Assembly (NCBI RefSeq): GCF_006149005.1
Contig: NZ_VBSL01000017.1
Location: 20,958-84,957 of the forward strand
Length of the DNA stretch: 64,000 nt
Source of the DNA: Larkinella sp. C7
GTDB taxonomy: Bacteria > Bacteroidota > Bacteroidia > Cytophagales > Spirosomataceae
Direction: 5' to 3'
Each line of letters opens with the position of its first letter. Within the stretch, counting starts at the first letter, position 1. The translations under genes and the position numbers were made by a program. Shown here piece after piece: positions 8,821-17,521 of this stretch. The notes beneath the pieces are model-generated. The model did not search any database. It saw nothing but the letters and a program-made list of their open reading frames with translations, and was not told where the DNA came from.

Positions 8821-10101
8821 TTAGGGTTGTTCTTTGGGTGGTAGCTTCGGTTTCAGCGTCGGCCGAAAAACCGGGCGCGGCTTTGGCGCTTCGTCCGGTT
8901 TTTGTTCATCGACGGGCGGTTCTGAGTCCGCCGGTGTGGTTGGCAGTTCTGCAACCGTTTCTGTCGGCTTCGATTCCGCAACGGGCGGAGCCGGGGCGGT
9001 TTTCGGTTTTAAGGTTGGCCGGAAAACCGGCTTGGCTGCCACCGGCTTCGGCTCTTCAGGTTTGGCTGGCTCCGACGAAACCGCTTCCGCCGGTTTCACT
9101 TCTTCGGCTGTCGGGGCGGTTTTTGGTTTTAAGGTTGGTCGGAAAACGGGCTTTGCCGCGACCGGTTTGGCTTCTTCAGCCGGTTTTTCCAGGCCTTCCA
9201 TCGCAATCTTTTCCGCTTCGTCCGGGGTTACGTCGGTCAGCGGGTGTTCAGCCACCGAACCCGCCGAATTTTGTTCCGTCAGCGGTTTTTCTTCCTCTTT
9301 CGGCGGTTGAGAAGGCGTTTTCAGCGTTGGCCGGAAAACCGGACGTGGTCTAGGCGTTGGCGGTTCTGCCACCGGCGTGGTTTCAGCCGCTTCAATAGAC
9401 GGTTCCGGTGTAACGGTTGGCTCAGCAGGCGGTTCGGCCGGTTTGGGAGCGGGCTTCATGCCGGGCCGGAAGACCGGTTTTTTCGGCGTGTCCAGCGTCG
9501 GCGAAGGGGCTGGAGCGGCTTTGGCAGCGGCCTGCTGTGCCTTCATTGCTTCTTTCTCCAGCACAAACTGTTCGTACAACCTTCGTTTTTCATCCGCCTG
9601 TTCGGGCGTCAGGTTGGCATAATGGTAGGTCATGTTGCCCAGCTCAAACTCGCTGAAGTCGTAGGTCTTCGTCATCGTCAGGCACTCGGTCGGGCAAACC
9701 GTCGTGCAAAGGCCACAATAGCAGCACTTGGCCATGTCGATGTCGAACTTGCCCGCATACAGCCGAATCGGTGAACCATCCGACGCCTTTCCGACTTCCT
9801 CCGTCGCCTTAATCGCATCGATGGTGATGCAATCGACCGGGCACACTTTGACGCACTTATCACAGACGATGCAGTCGTCCATTTCGTTGTGGAGCCGGTA
9901 GCGGCCATTGTCCGGCACCTGGAGCGTCTCAAACGGGTATTGCAGCGTGACAATGCCCGTGTCCTGCCCGAAATAATCCGTTTGCTGGACATTGATCGGT
10001 TTCCGGCTCTGGCGGGCATCCAGCAAATGCCGAAACGTGAGCTTCAGCCCTGTCAGCGTCGTTTGGATACCTTCCTGTATGTCTTTAAAATACTGGCTCA
10101 T
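8821..10101 (-). CDS. nuoI: NADH-quinone oxidoreductase subunit I with long Pro/Ala/Lys-rich repeat tail
   Basis: A Complex I peripheral-arm subunit carrying two [4Fe-4S] clusters. ATG 10101 (MSQYFKDIQEGI) gives 426 residues, against about 150-230 for typical NuoI. The ferredoxin-type ligands are complete: Cys77, Cys80, Cys83, Cys87 and Cys126, Cys129, Cys132, Cys136. After a helical linker (165-190), residues of about 195-426 form a low-complexity tail with five copies of a unit based on KPVFRPTLKPK (first copy KPVFRPGMKP, last RPVFRPTLKPK), separated by Glu/Pro/Thr-rich spacers. The tail looks intrinsically disordered. It is one frame with the iron-sulfur core and no frameshift is visible. 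First gene of nuoI-J-K. Confidence 0.93.
   Translation of the reverse strand: MSQYFKDIQEGIQTTLTGLKLTFRHLLDARQSRKPINVQQTDYFGQDTGIVTLQYPFETLQVPDNGRYRLHNEMDDCIVCDKCVKVCPVDCITIDAIKATEEVGKASDGSPIRLYAGKFDIDMAKCCYCGLCTTVCPTECLTMTKTYDFSEFELGNMTYHYANLTPEQADEKRRLYEQFVLEKEAMKAQQAAAKAAPAPSPTLDTPKKPVFRPGMKPAPKPAEPPAEPTVTPEPSIEAAETTPVAEPPTPRPRPVFRPTLKTPSQPPKEEEKPLTEQNSAGSVAEHPLTDVTPDEAEKIAMEGLEKPAEEAKPVAAKPVFRPTLKPKTAPTAEEVKPAEAVSSEPAKPEEPKPVAAKPVFRPTLKPKTAPAPPVAESKPTETVAELPTTPADSEPPVDEQKPDEAPKPRPVFRPTLKPKLPPKEQP
8824..9495 (-). repeat. Five degenerate repeats coding the NuoI tail
   Basis: In the DNA, variants of GGTTTTAAGGTTGGCCGGAA (plus-strand reading) recur near 8850, 9005, 9125, 9320 and 9460. They code the PVFRPTLKPK-like units. 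Two of them, near 9005-9040 and 9125-9160, are nearly identical in DNA, which suggests recent duplication. Confidence 0.75.
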
Positions 10102-10107
10102 TTTGTG

Positions 10108-10178
10108 TAGAAGAAAGAAGTTAGAATAGAGAATAAAGACATTGGCGCTAAGCAATCTGCTCTTTCTTCTTTCTTCTA
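10108..10178. repeat. Purine-rich intergenic hairpin F
   Basis: Inverted arms of 13 perfect bases at 10108-10120 (TAGAAGAAAGAAG) and 10166-10178, in the gap between the E1 gene and nuoI. The right arm ends in the E1 stop codon. The left 33 bases (10108-10140) match the left 33 bases of hairpin D (37711-37743) at 24 positions without gaps, and both end in TAAAGAC. Confidence 0.6.
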
Positions 10179-12599
10179 ACCTCTTTTCTCTCCATATAAT
10201 TTCGGAAAACGGGCCGGTTCGGCTTCATTCATCAGTTCATACACCACATCAAAAACGTCTTCGGCACTGGGTTTGGAGAAATAGTCGCCATCGGAACCGT
10301 AGGCTGGGCGGTGTGCTTTGGCCGACAGCGTCCGGGGAGCCGAATCGAGATAGCGGTAAGCATTTTGTTTTTCAATCACCTCCTGCATCATGTAGGCCGA
10401 ACCGCCCCCCGGAAAATCTTCATCGGCAAACAACACCCGGCTGGTCTTCTTAATGGATTCCACAATGGAATGCGACCGGTCGAACGGCAGCAAGGTCTGT
10501 ACGTCGATCACCTCGGCCTCAATGTCGAACTGGCGAAGCTGCTCGGCGGCTTCCAGCACAATCCGGCACATCGATCCATACGTCACAATGGTAATGTCGG
10601 AACCTTCGCGCAGGATTTCGGGAACGCCGAGGGGCAGACAAAATTCGTCCAGATTCTGCGGCAACCGTTCTTTTAGCCGGTAGCCGTTCAGGCATTCGAC
10701 CACCAGGGCCGGATCGTCGCCTTTGATGAGGGTATTGTAAAAACCGGCGGCCTGGGTCATGTTGCGGGGTACCAGAATGTGTAAACCGCGTAAACTATTG
10801 ACCATCGCGCTCATGGGTGAGCCCGAGTGCCAGATGCCTTCCAGCCGGTGGCCGCGCGTTCGAATGATCAGTGGCGCTTTCTGACCGCCTTTGGTGCGGT
10901 AATGCAGTGTGGCCAGATCATCGGTGAGCGTCGCCAGGGCGTAAAAAATATAATCGAAATACTGAATCTCAACGATGGGTTTCAGGCCCCGCATGGCCAT
11001 GCCGATGCCTTGTCCAATGATGCTGGTTTCACGAATCCCGGTGTCGGTGATGCGCAGGTCGCCGTATTTTTCCTGCAAACCGGCAAAGCCCTGGTTCACA
11101 TCGCCGATCAGCCCGACATCTTCGCCCAGGGCCACCACGCGCGGGTCGCGGCCGAAGAGGCTGTCGAAATACCGTTGCATCAATTGGTAGCCGTCGATTA
11201 GCTGACTTTCATCCGTATAGCGGGCTTCTACCGGCGTTACGTTCAGCGGTGAGTCCGGCGACTGGCTGTATAAATGCGAACTATAGCGTTCTTCGTTTTC
11301 GGCGGTGGTGCGCTCCAGCCAGGCCAGCAGACCCTGTTTGGCTTCCGACTCGTCGGTTCGTAAATACCGCAAAGCCCTTTTTACCGCCGTCGTCGCATCC
11401 CGCCGGATCGGCACGTGGGTGGTGCGCAACTGGTCGCGGATCCGGGCAATCGGCTCACCCTGCCGGGCGGTTTCGGCGGCCTGTTGCAGCAGCAGCATGG
11501 CCTCGTCAAAATCACCTTTTAAGGAGGCCAAATAGGCATTCCAGGCTTCCTGACGGGCCACTTTGGTGACCCGGGCGGCTTCACGTTCGATGGTATCCAG
11601 CTCGTCGTGACTGGCGTATCCGTTTTCGAGAATCCATTGGCGAAACTGCCGGTTGCAATCGTGCTGGCGTTCCCATTCCAGGCGTTCGGGGGTTTTGTAG
11701 CGTTCGTGCGAACCGGACGTGGAATGGCCTTGTGGTTGGGTAACTTCCTGAACATGAACCAATACCGGAACGTGTTCTTCCCGGCAAATGCGGGCGGCTT
11801 TCTGGTAGGTTTCCACCAGGGCCGGATAGTCCCAGCCTTTCACGGTCAGAATTTCAATGCCTTTTTCGGTATCGGTTCGTTGAAAACCGGCCAGGGCTTT
11901 CGAAATGCTGGCTTTTGTTGTCTGGTATTCTACCGGCACGGAGATGCCATAGCCGTCATCCCAGACCGACATCAGCAGGGGAACCTGCAAAACCCCGGCG
12001 GCATTCATCGTTTCGAAGAACATGCCCTGCGAAGTCGAAGAATCACCGATGGTTCCGAAAATAATTTCGTTACCATTTCGGGAGAACGTCGTCAAAAGAT
12101 GTAGATGGGGGTTCTGACGATACAGCCGCGATGCGTAGGCCAGCCCAATTGATCTTGGAATCTGGCCTGCCGTCGGGGCAATGTCACCCACGGAATTGTA
12201 AAGTTCGGTTTGATTGCGCCAGAGACCTTTTTCGTCGAGCCAGCGGGTGGCATAATGGCCGTTCATCTGGCGGCCCGCCGAGTTAGGGTCAGCTTCGATG
12301 TCGGTGTGGGCGTAAAGCTGGGCGAAGAATTCGGTCCACCGAAGTTCGCCGAGTGCTGTCACAAAGGTTTGATCCCGGTAATAGCCGGAACGAAAATCAC
12401 CGGCTTTGAAGGCATGAGCGGCTGCAAGCTGGGCAATTTCCTTGCCGTCGCCGAAGATGCCGAATTTGGCTCGTCCACCCATCACCTCGCGTCGGCCCAG
12501 GAGGCTGGCGTGGCGGCTTTCACAAGCCAGTCGATAATCTTGCAGGATTTTTTCCTGCGTCAGCGTATCGGTCGTATTCAATTGTTCGTTTGCAATCAC
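10176..12599 (-). CDS. 2-oxoacid dehydrogenase E1, fused alpha-beta subunits (branched-chain/pyruvate type)
   Basis: Thiamine-diphosphate-dependent E1 of a 2-oxoacid dehydrogenase complex: it decarboxylates the oxoacid and acylates the lipoyl group of E2. The protein has 807 residues. An alpha-type N-terminal half carries the ThDP/Mg motif GDSSTSQG and a phosphorylation-loop-like SGSHERYK. A beta-type C-terminal half starts near residue 480 (VVALGEDVG, DTGIRETSIIGQGIGMA). Such fusions are common in Bacteroidota. Substrate preference (branched-chain or pyruvate) is unresolved. The only start is GTG 12599, since an in-frame stop lies just upstream with no ATG between. No E2 or E3 gene is in the window. 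It lies upstream of nuoI, separated by hairpin F. Confidence 0.88.
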   Translation of the reverse strand: MIANEQLNTTDTLTQEKILQDYRLACESRHASLLGRREVMGGRAKFGIFGDGKEIAQLAAAHAFKAGDFRSGYYRDQTFVTALGELRWTEFFAQLYAHTDIEADPNSAGRQMNGHYATRWLDEKGLWRNQTELYNSVGDIAPTAGQIPRSIGLAYASRLYRQNPHLHLLTTFSRNGNEIIFGTIGDSSTSQGMFFETMNAAGVLQVPLLMSVWDDGYGISVPVEYQTTKASISKALAGFQRTDTEKGIEILTVKGWDYPALVETYQKAARICREEHVPVLVHVQEVTQPQGHSTSGSHERYKTPERLEWERQHDCNRQFRQWILENGYASHDELDTIEREAARVTKVARQEAWNAYLASLKGDFDEAMLLLQQAAETARQGEPIARIRDQLRTTHVPIRRDATTAVKRALRYLRTDESEAKQGLLAWLERTTAENEERYSSHLYSQSPDSPLNVTPVEARYTDESQLIDGYQLMQRYFDSLFGRDPRVVALGEDVGLIGDVNQGFAGLQEKYGDLRITDTGIRETSIIGQGIGMAMRGLKPIVEIQYFDYIFYALATLTDDLATLHYRTKGGQKAPLIIRTRGHRLEGIWHSGSPMSAMVNSLRGLHILVPRNMTQAAGFYNTLIKGDDPALVVECLNGYRLKERLPQNLDEFCLPLGVPEILREGSDITIVTYGSMCRIVLEAAEQLRQFDIEAEVIDVQTLLPFDRSHSIVESIKKTSRVLFADEDFPGGGSAYMMQEVIEKQNAYRYLDSAPRTLSAKAHRPAYGSDGDYFSKPSAEDVFDVVYELMNEAEPARFPKLYGEKRG

Positions 12600-12904
12600 A
12601 GAACGGCCACAGTTTTAGAGGTTCCAGTTAGCTCGATTAATTGCCTGTTCAAGGGTTTGTTGGTGGTTTTCAGGGTGATATCTAAAACCGATGATCATTG
12701 AACAAACAAAGTAACTCCGGCGATCGGAGTAAAAATAATATAAAGTTTGACAGCTTTCAAAAAAACGATTTTTTGACTTTCTTTGTTAAGCGAACATATG
12801 CCGTAATTTGCCTGGCAAACTTTTATTTGGCAAACCTTTTGTAGTATATACCTAGGATTGTAACGTAGTTTACCCGTTTGTTTGTAACTAAATTTTAAAA
12901 AGAA
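12600..12904. other. Divergent intergenic region
   Basis: About 305 bases between the E1 gene (minus) and the DUF1573 gene (plus), with no credible coding. It holds the palindrome ACTCCG-GCGAT-CGGAGT (12714-12730), a possible operator. It also holds TTTG (12782-12785) followed after 18 bases by TAATTTG (12804-12810), a near match to the Bacteroidota promoter. The leader is AT-rich. Confidence 0.4.
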
Positions 12905-13363
12905 ATGAAAAAGGCTTTTTCACTAATCGTGGTATTTTTTGCCATTACGACCATTGCTTTCGCTCAGAAAGGCGTTATTAAATTCACCAAAGAGTCGCAT
13001 GACTTCGGCAAGGTTCCACAAGGTACGCCCGTTACCTACACGTTTGAGTTTACCAACACCGGCACTGACCCCGTGGTGATCTCGAACGCCCAACCTTCCT
13101 GTGGTTGTACAACGCCTGACTGGACCAAGAGCGCCGTTTTGCCCGGTCAGAAAGGATTTGTGAAAGCCACGTACAATGCGGCTTCGATGGGTTCATTCAA
13201 CAAGAACGTGACCGTGGTGAGCAATGCAGAACGGGCATCGATTCCCCTGAACCTGACGGGTGAAGTAACCGCCAAAGAAGGTGCTTCTACCGCTGCCGCG
13301 ACACCAGCCGCTGCTCCTGCCGCAGAAAAAAGCAAGAAGAAGAGCTCGAAAACTTCGCGCTAA
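12905..13363 (+). CDS. DUF1573 exported protein
   Basis: A 152-residue secreted protein with a clear signal peptide (MKKAFSLIVVFFAITTIAFAQ). A single immunoglobulin-like DUF1573 domain spans residues 25-120, with the family hallmarks HDFGKVPQGTPV, FTNTGTDPVVI and PSCGCTTPDW (paired Cys). It ends in an Ala-rich, Lys/Ser-rich tail (SKKKSSKTS). The molecular function of the family is unknown; it is abundant in Bacteroidota and periplasmic or surface-exposed. Transcribed alone and closed by a strong bidirectional terminator. Confidence 0.9.
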   Translation: MKKAFSLIVVFFAITTIAFAQKGVIKFTKESHDFGKVPQGTPVTYTFEFTNTGTDPVVISNAQPSCGCTTPDWTKSAVLPGQKGFVKATYNAASMGSFNKNVTVVSNAERASIPLNLTGEVTAKEGASTAAATPAAAPAAEKSKKKSSKTSR

Positions 13364-13389
13364 TACGCAAACGAAGACCATTCGATACT

Positions 13390-13429
13390 GCCAAAAAGGC
13401 ATCCTGCAAACGCAGGATGCCTTTTTGGC
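13390..13429. terminator. Bidirectional terminator
   Basis: Perfect 18 bp stem with a 4-base loop (GCCAAAAAGGCATCCTGC and its complement), with A- and T-runs inside the stem, between the convergent DUF1573 and lptD genes. Confidence 0.85.
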
Positions 13430-13447
13430 TTTTATAAACCGGTTTCC

Positions 13448-16354
13448 CTAGTAGTTGATCGAGGTACCCCGGCGACGGCTGAGTTTCAAATCCTGGAGAA
13501 TCGCCGACTTCACGCGGAGATCGAACGAGTAAAAATTAGACCGATACCGGTTGCCGGAAAACGGCGTGTAACTGAAGTTCATGTCCCAGCAGTGCAGGTC
13601 GCGGTGCAGCGTGATCGTGGTCAGCGAAGGGGCTTTGGCCGAAAAGTCGAAACCGGTCTGGAGGGAAAACTTCCATTTGGGAGTCAGACTCAAATCGCCC
13701 GTTACCTGCAACGTTTGCAGAATCTGGCTTTCAATGGGCGTAAATTTCGTAAGGCTAAAGGTATAGCTGAGGTTGACGGTCCACGGAATGTTAAAATCGA
13801 CGTAGTCTTCCGGATTCCGGTTCATGTGCCGCAGTTCGGCCGCGTCGGTAGGCGTCTTGGCATTGGGCACCACCTTTGGTTTCTTCGAGTCCTTGGGCGC
13901 GAACTGCGTGCTCAGGTAGAAGTTCAGATTCTGCAAATGCGCGAGTCCCTGCCCCTGGGTGATCGCCAGCTTGTCGATTTTATTGAGCCGGAAGGTATTG
14001 ACATACGGCCCCGTCTGGTAAAGTATAGATTGGTCCGGTACGTAATAAACACCGGTTGGGGTTTTAGCATCAGCAGAGTACGCATACGGATCGAAAACCG
14101 CCGAGAAGTTGAAACTGACTTTTTTCAGAATCTGCGTATTGGCGCTGAAATTTACCTGCGAAAACTTGAACTGGGGAGCGTAGGGGTTGTAGGAACCCGA
14201 CAAACTGATGTTGTCAAAGAGCGACACTTTCTCAAATTCTTCCTTGGCGGAATCGCTCCGTGCCCGGACTTTCATTTCGATCTGGTTGACAATGTTATAG
14301 CTGATGGCAGCCGCCCGGCCCGTAAAACTGGAGGCCCCCGCCGTACCGCCCAATCCCCGGTAGCGCGAAATCTTGAGTACTTTTGTGGTATCGTACGGGT
14401 CGCGGAACTGCGACAGGGTGGTCGTAAACGCACTGGACAAATCCGGCGTGTAGCTGACCGAAATCGAGGGCGCAATGGTGTGCCTGATGGCTTCCAGCCG
14501 CCCCGCCCGTATGAAGAAGGTACCGTAGGCCCGGGTGTTCATCGAGGCACTGAAAGAGAGAAAATACGTCGCAGAAATACCACTTGCAGTATCCACCTTC
14601 ACGGCTTTACGATCCGGCAAGTAGGTATATTGCAGGCTTTTGGTGTAAACATCACCGCTCAGCGACACCCCCGGGGTAAAGTTGAGGTACCGGGCCAGCT
14701 TGAAGTTGGGTAACGAAATCGGGATCGAATACCGGCTTTGTACCTGCGCGTTCTTCAGAATGGTCGGCAGGTTTTCAACGGTCATCGGAATCAGGTTGGA
14801 GTTGGTATAAATCTCCTGATTCGCCACGGCTGCCAGACTATCCCGCAGCCGTTGCAAGGTATCCCCCCGAATTGTCAGTGAGGTCACCACCGGGAAGCCC
14901 AGGTTGGTAATATCCACGGTTCGGAGAGTATTGTTGACGGTGGCCTGGGCGTTGAAATCCAGCCCCAGCCGGAAACTTTCGAACCATCGTCCGGTGCCGC
15001 CTTTCAGGGCAAAGGGCGCAATCTGGGCCACGCCGAGGTTAAAGCCCGACGAAATGTTGGTTTGCCCGCTCTCGCGCAGGTTGGTAACCGGATTGTATTT
15101 CCCGAAGTTCTGGCTGACGTTGATGTTGGCCGAACTGGTCACATACTGCCCAAACTTGTGACTGTAGTTGACGCCGGAGTTGGCCGCATTGGAAACGTAG
15201 CGGCCCGACGTCAGCGAGGTATTCAACTGGTTGTAGCTGTTGCTGCTGACGTTGACGTTGGCCGAAAACTGCGAGTTGCCGCGGGGCCGGGGCGAATGCG
15301 ACCAGACGATGCTGAAGTCGTTGCGCGGTTTCGTGGCTGTATCGACGAGCGACGTAGTGCGGTTTCGGGCGTAGGAAAGGGCAAAGTTACCGCCAAAGCG
15401 GTATCGTTTCAGGTATTCCGACGAAAGTCCGAGCCCCCAGCTACCGTTGGAGTAAATCTGCCCCCGAAGGCTCATGCTGATGTACTGGCTGATGGCGAAG
15501 TAATAGCCGCCGTCGCGGAGGTAAAAACCGCGTCCGTTGGGTTCTTCACCGTATTGCGGAAAAATCAGCCCCGAGGTTCCGATTTCGTTTTTCTTGGGAA
15601 TCGGGAAAAAGCCGAATGGGAGCGCTAAAGGGGTCGGAATGTCGTTAATCACTAAGTTGAAAGGCCCGGAGATGAGCTGTTTATTATGAACAACCTTGAT
15701 CTTGCTGGCGTTGATGTGAAAGTGGGGGGTGGTCAGGTTACAGGTCGTGTAAATGGCATTTCGGATGTATAAATTGTCTTCAGCGTCTTTTTTGACGGTT
15801 TTTCCCCGAACATTGCCTTCGCCCTGGGCCGTAATGACGCCCTTGATAAAGCCTTTTTTGGTCTTGAAATTGAAGCGGATTTCCTGCGTATCGTACCGGC
15901 CGCTCGCATCCTGAAAAATAGGCAGACCGACCATTTTTTTGGCGGTCGAATCGTAGCGGCCTTTGGCAAAAACCTCGTTGGTGGTCCAGTTTAGTTTGAT
16001 GTAGGCTGCCGTTAAGTGGATATCGCCGTAATCGACCTTGGCATCGCCGAAAAGTTCGACAATCTGGCCCGTTGCATCAAAGAGCGTGGAGTCTTTGGCT
16101 GAATAGTTGACGGTTGTTTGTAAATTACTGCCGTTATCGACCGAATCCGGGCGGCTCACCGTTCCCCGCGTCGTATCGACCACCACCGAATTGCCGGTGA
16201 CGGTAGCGGAGGAGGGAGTTGCCGAGCGCGGGTTAAAAGCCGGAACGGTACGACGCGCCGGTTGTTGCTGACCGTGAACCACCAGGGGAAAGAGGGCGAT
16301 CAGGCAGCAAACCAGATTCCGGATAATAAAGTATGGATTTTTCAGTTTTATCAA
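13448..16354 (-). CDS. lptD: LptD/OstA-like outer membrane LPS assembly protein
   Basis: A 968-residue outer-membrane protein that inserts lipopolysaccharide into the outer leaflet. It has a signal peptide ending near VVHGQQ (residue 30), then a disordered segment. The OstA/LptA-like beta-taco is at roughly 85-230 (LFGDAKVDYGDIHLTAAYIKL, GRYDTQEIRFNFKTKKGFI). A long C-terminal barrel (about 260-968) has alternating aromatic strands, including the IPLSLPFGFFPIPK-like LALPFGFFPIP seen in Bacteroidota LptD. It ends in a hydrophobic/aromatic strand. Divergent from the amidase gene across a palindrome-bearing promoter region. Confidence 0.88.
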   Translation of the reverse strand: MIKLKNPYFIIRNLVCCLIALFPLVVHGQQQPARRTVPAFNPRSATPSSATVTGNSVVVDTTRGTVSRPDSVDNGSNLQTTVNYSAKDSTLFDATGQIVELFGDAKVDYGDIHLTAAYIKLNWTTNEVFAKGRYDSTAKKMVGLPIFQDASGRYDTQEIRFNFKTKKGFIKGVITAQGEGNVRGKTVKKDAEDNLYIRNAIYTTCNLTTPHFHINASKIKVVHNKQLISGPFNLVINDIPTPLALPFGFFPIPKKNEIGTSGLIFPQYGEEPNGRGFYLRDGGYYFAISQYISMSLRGQIYSNGSWGLGLSSEYLKRYRFGGNFALSYARNRTTSLVDTATKPRNDFSIVWSHSPRPRGNSQFSANVNVSSNSYNQLNTSLTSGRYVSNAANSGVNYSHKFGQYVTSSANINVSQNFGKYNPVTNLRESGQTNISSGFNLGVAQIAPFALKGGTGRWFESFRLGLDFNAQATVNNTLRTVDITNLGFPVVTSLTIRGDTLQRLRDSLAAVANQEIYTNSNLIPMTVENLPTILKNAQVQSRYSIPISLPNFKLARYLNFTPGVSLSGDVYTKSLQYTYLPDRKAVKVDTASGISATYFLSFSASMNTRAYGTFFIRAGRLEAIRHTIAPSISVSYTPDLSSAFTTTLSQFRDPYDTTKVLKISRYRGLGGTAGASSFTGRAAAISYNIVNQIEMKVRARSDSAKEEFEKVSLFDNISLSGSYNPYAPQFKFSQVNFSANTQILKKVSFNFSAVFDPYAYSADAKTPTGVYYVPDQSILYQTGPYVNTFRLNKIDKLAITQGQGLAHLQNLNFYLSTQFAPKDSKKPKVVPNAKTPTDAAELRHMNRNPEDYVDFNIPWTVNLSYTFSLTKFTPIESQILQTLQVTGDLSLTPKWKFSLQTGFDFSAKAPSLTTITLHRDLHCWDMNFSYTPFSGNRYRSNFYSFDLRVKSAILQDLKLSRRRGTSINY

Positions 16355-16445
16355 AAAAATTATATTTGCTCACAATCCAGCGCTGGCTTCCGCTGTCAGC
16401 CCGTCCGGTCGAATGGCCAAGAGGGTTCCGGCCTACTCCGGTTTA

Positions 16446-16464
16446 CAAAGTTAGTCGCTAACTT
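16446..16464 (-). promoter_or_regulatory. lptD -7 box overlapped by a palindrome
   Basis: Minus-strand TAACTTTG (16446-16453) is an exact TAnnTTTG box about 92 bases before the lptD start. It overlaps the perfect palindrome AAGTTAG-TCG-CTAACTT (16448-16464). The palindrome lies between the two divergent envelope genes and could be an operator for one or both. Confidence 0.4.
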
Positions 16465-16479
16465 CATTCCAATACTGCC

Positions 16480-17370
16480 TTGAAACGGTTAAACCTGTTA
16501 AAAATTATTAAACTATTCCGGACGGCCCCGAAATCGACTGCCCGGACCCTGTTGCCTGCTTCTTCTTTGGTGGTCCTCGTTCTGTGTCTGCTGGCGTTGC
16601 CGGGTATGACCCCGGTTTTACCGCAGGATAATCCAAAACAGGAGCAGGCGGAGGCCCGACCCGGTCGGCTACGAACGGTCGTTCTCGACCCCGGCCACGG
16701 CGGGAAAGATCCTGGTACCATGACCAAACGCAACCGCGAATCGCGGATTGTGTTGAAAATTGCGCTGGAACTGGGTCGGCGAATCAAGGAGGAACTGCCG
16801 GATGTCAAAGTGATTTACACCCGATCAACGGATGTGTTTATTGAACTGAACGAACGCTCGGCCATCGCCAACCGCAACAAAGCTGACCTGTTTATCTCGA
16901 TCCACGTCAATGCCAGCCCATCGTCCAGCCGCGTCAACGGAACCGAAACCTACACGATGGGGCTGCACAAAACCACTGGAAATCTGGATGTTGCCAAACG
17001 CGAGAACGCGGTTATTTTGAAAGAAAGGAATTACAAGGAGAACTACCAGGGCTTTGATCCGGACTCGCCACTGGCCCACATCATGCTCGCCAACTACCAG
17101 CATGCCTTCATGAACAGCAGCGTCGATTTTGCCCAGAAAGTGGAGTGGAGTTTCAAGAAAAATGCCGAACGACCCAGTCGGGGCGTCAAGCAGGCGGGTT
17201 TCATTGTGCTGTGGCGAACCACCATGCCCAGTGTGCTGGTCGAAACCGGTTATATCACCAATCCCGACGAAGAACGGTATTTAGCTTCGGAAGAAGGGCA
17301 GGACGAAATGGCAAATGCCATTTTCCGGGCCTTTAAGGCATATAAAGACGAAGTAGATGCAGTAGAGTAA
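16480..17370 (+). CDS. N-acetylmuramoyl-L-alanine amidase (Amidase_3, AmiC-like)
   Basis: A zinc hydrolase that cuts the amide bond between MurNAc and the peptide in peptidoglycan. 296 residues. It has an N-terminal hydrophobic signal or anchor (about 22-46), then the catalytic domain from residue 64. Zinc ligands are His73 (DPGHGGKDPG), Glu87 (NRES) and His142 (SIHVNAS); catalytic Glu255 is in VLVETGYITN. The only start is TTG 16480: an in-frame stop lies shortly upstream, no ATG is available, and later ATGs would remove the signal. Probably co-directional with the MCE gene, from which hairpin C separates it. Confidence 0.9.
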   Translation: MKRLNLLKIIKLFRTAPKSTARTLLPASSLVVLVLCLLALPGMTPVLPQDNPKQEQAEARPGRLRTVVLDPGHGGKDPGTMTKRNRESRIVLKIALELGRRIKEELPDVKVIYTRSTDVFIELNERSAIANRNKADLFISIHVNASPSSSRVNGTETYTMGLHKTTGNLDVAKRENAVILKERNYKENYQGFDPDSPLAHIMLANYQHAFMNSSVDFAQKVEWSFKKNAERPSRGVKQAGFIVLWRTTMPSVLVETGYITNPDEERYLASEEGQDEMANAIFRAFKAYKDEVDAVE

Positions 17371-17409
17371 GTAAGTTGTTGTTAACTTCGCAACGGTTTT
17401 TATTGTTGG

Positions 17410-17510
17410 ATGGATGAATGGTTACATGGTTTTTATGGTTCAATGGTTATTTAGTTATCCAATCCATTTTATCCATTGAACCATTGGCGACCATCTGACC
17501 ATTCATCCAT
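17410..17510. repeat. Long intergenic hairpin C (ATGG-word stem)
   Basis: Two perfect inverted blocks: 17410-17422 with 17498-17510 (ATGGATGAATGGT) and 17435-17446 with 17473-17484 (ATGGTTCAATGG). The stem is built of repeated ATGG words. It fills the gap between the amidase stop and the MCE start and ends 12 bases before that ATG. Confidence 0.75.
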
Positions 17511-17521
17511 TCACACTCCGC

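Noticed and set aside
8817..9353. Plus-strand frames opposite the nuoI tail (up to 178 codons)
   Set aside because: They are shadows of the low-complexity Pro/Ala/Lys coding strand, with no start context or family resemblance.
13592..14713. Plus-strand frame of 373 codons inside lptD
   Set aside because: It lies wholly opposite the LptD barrel region, is very Arg/Gly/Val-rich and has no recognisable domain.
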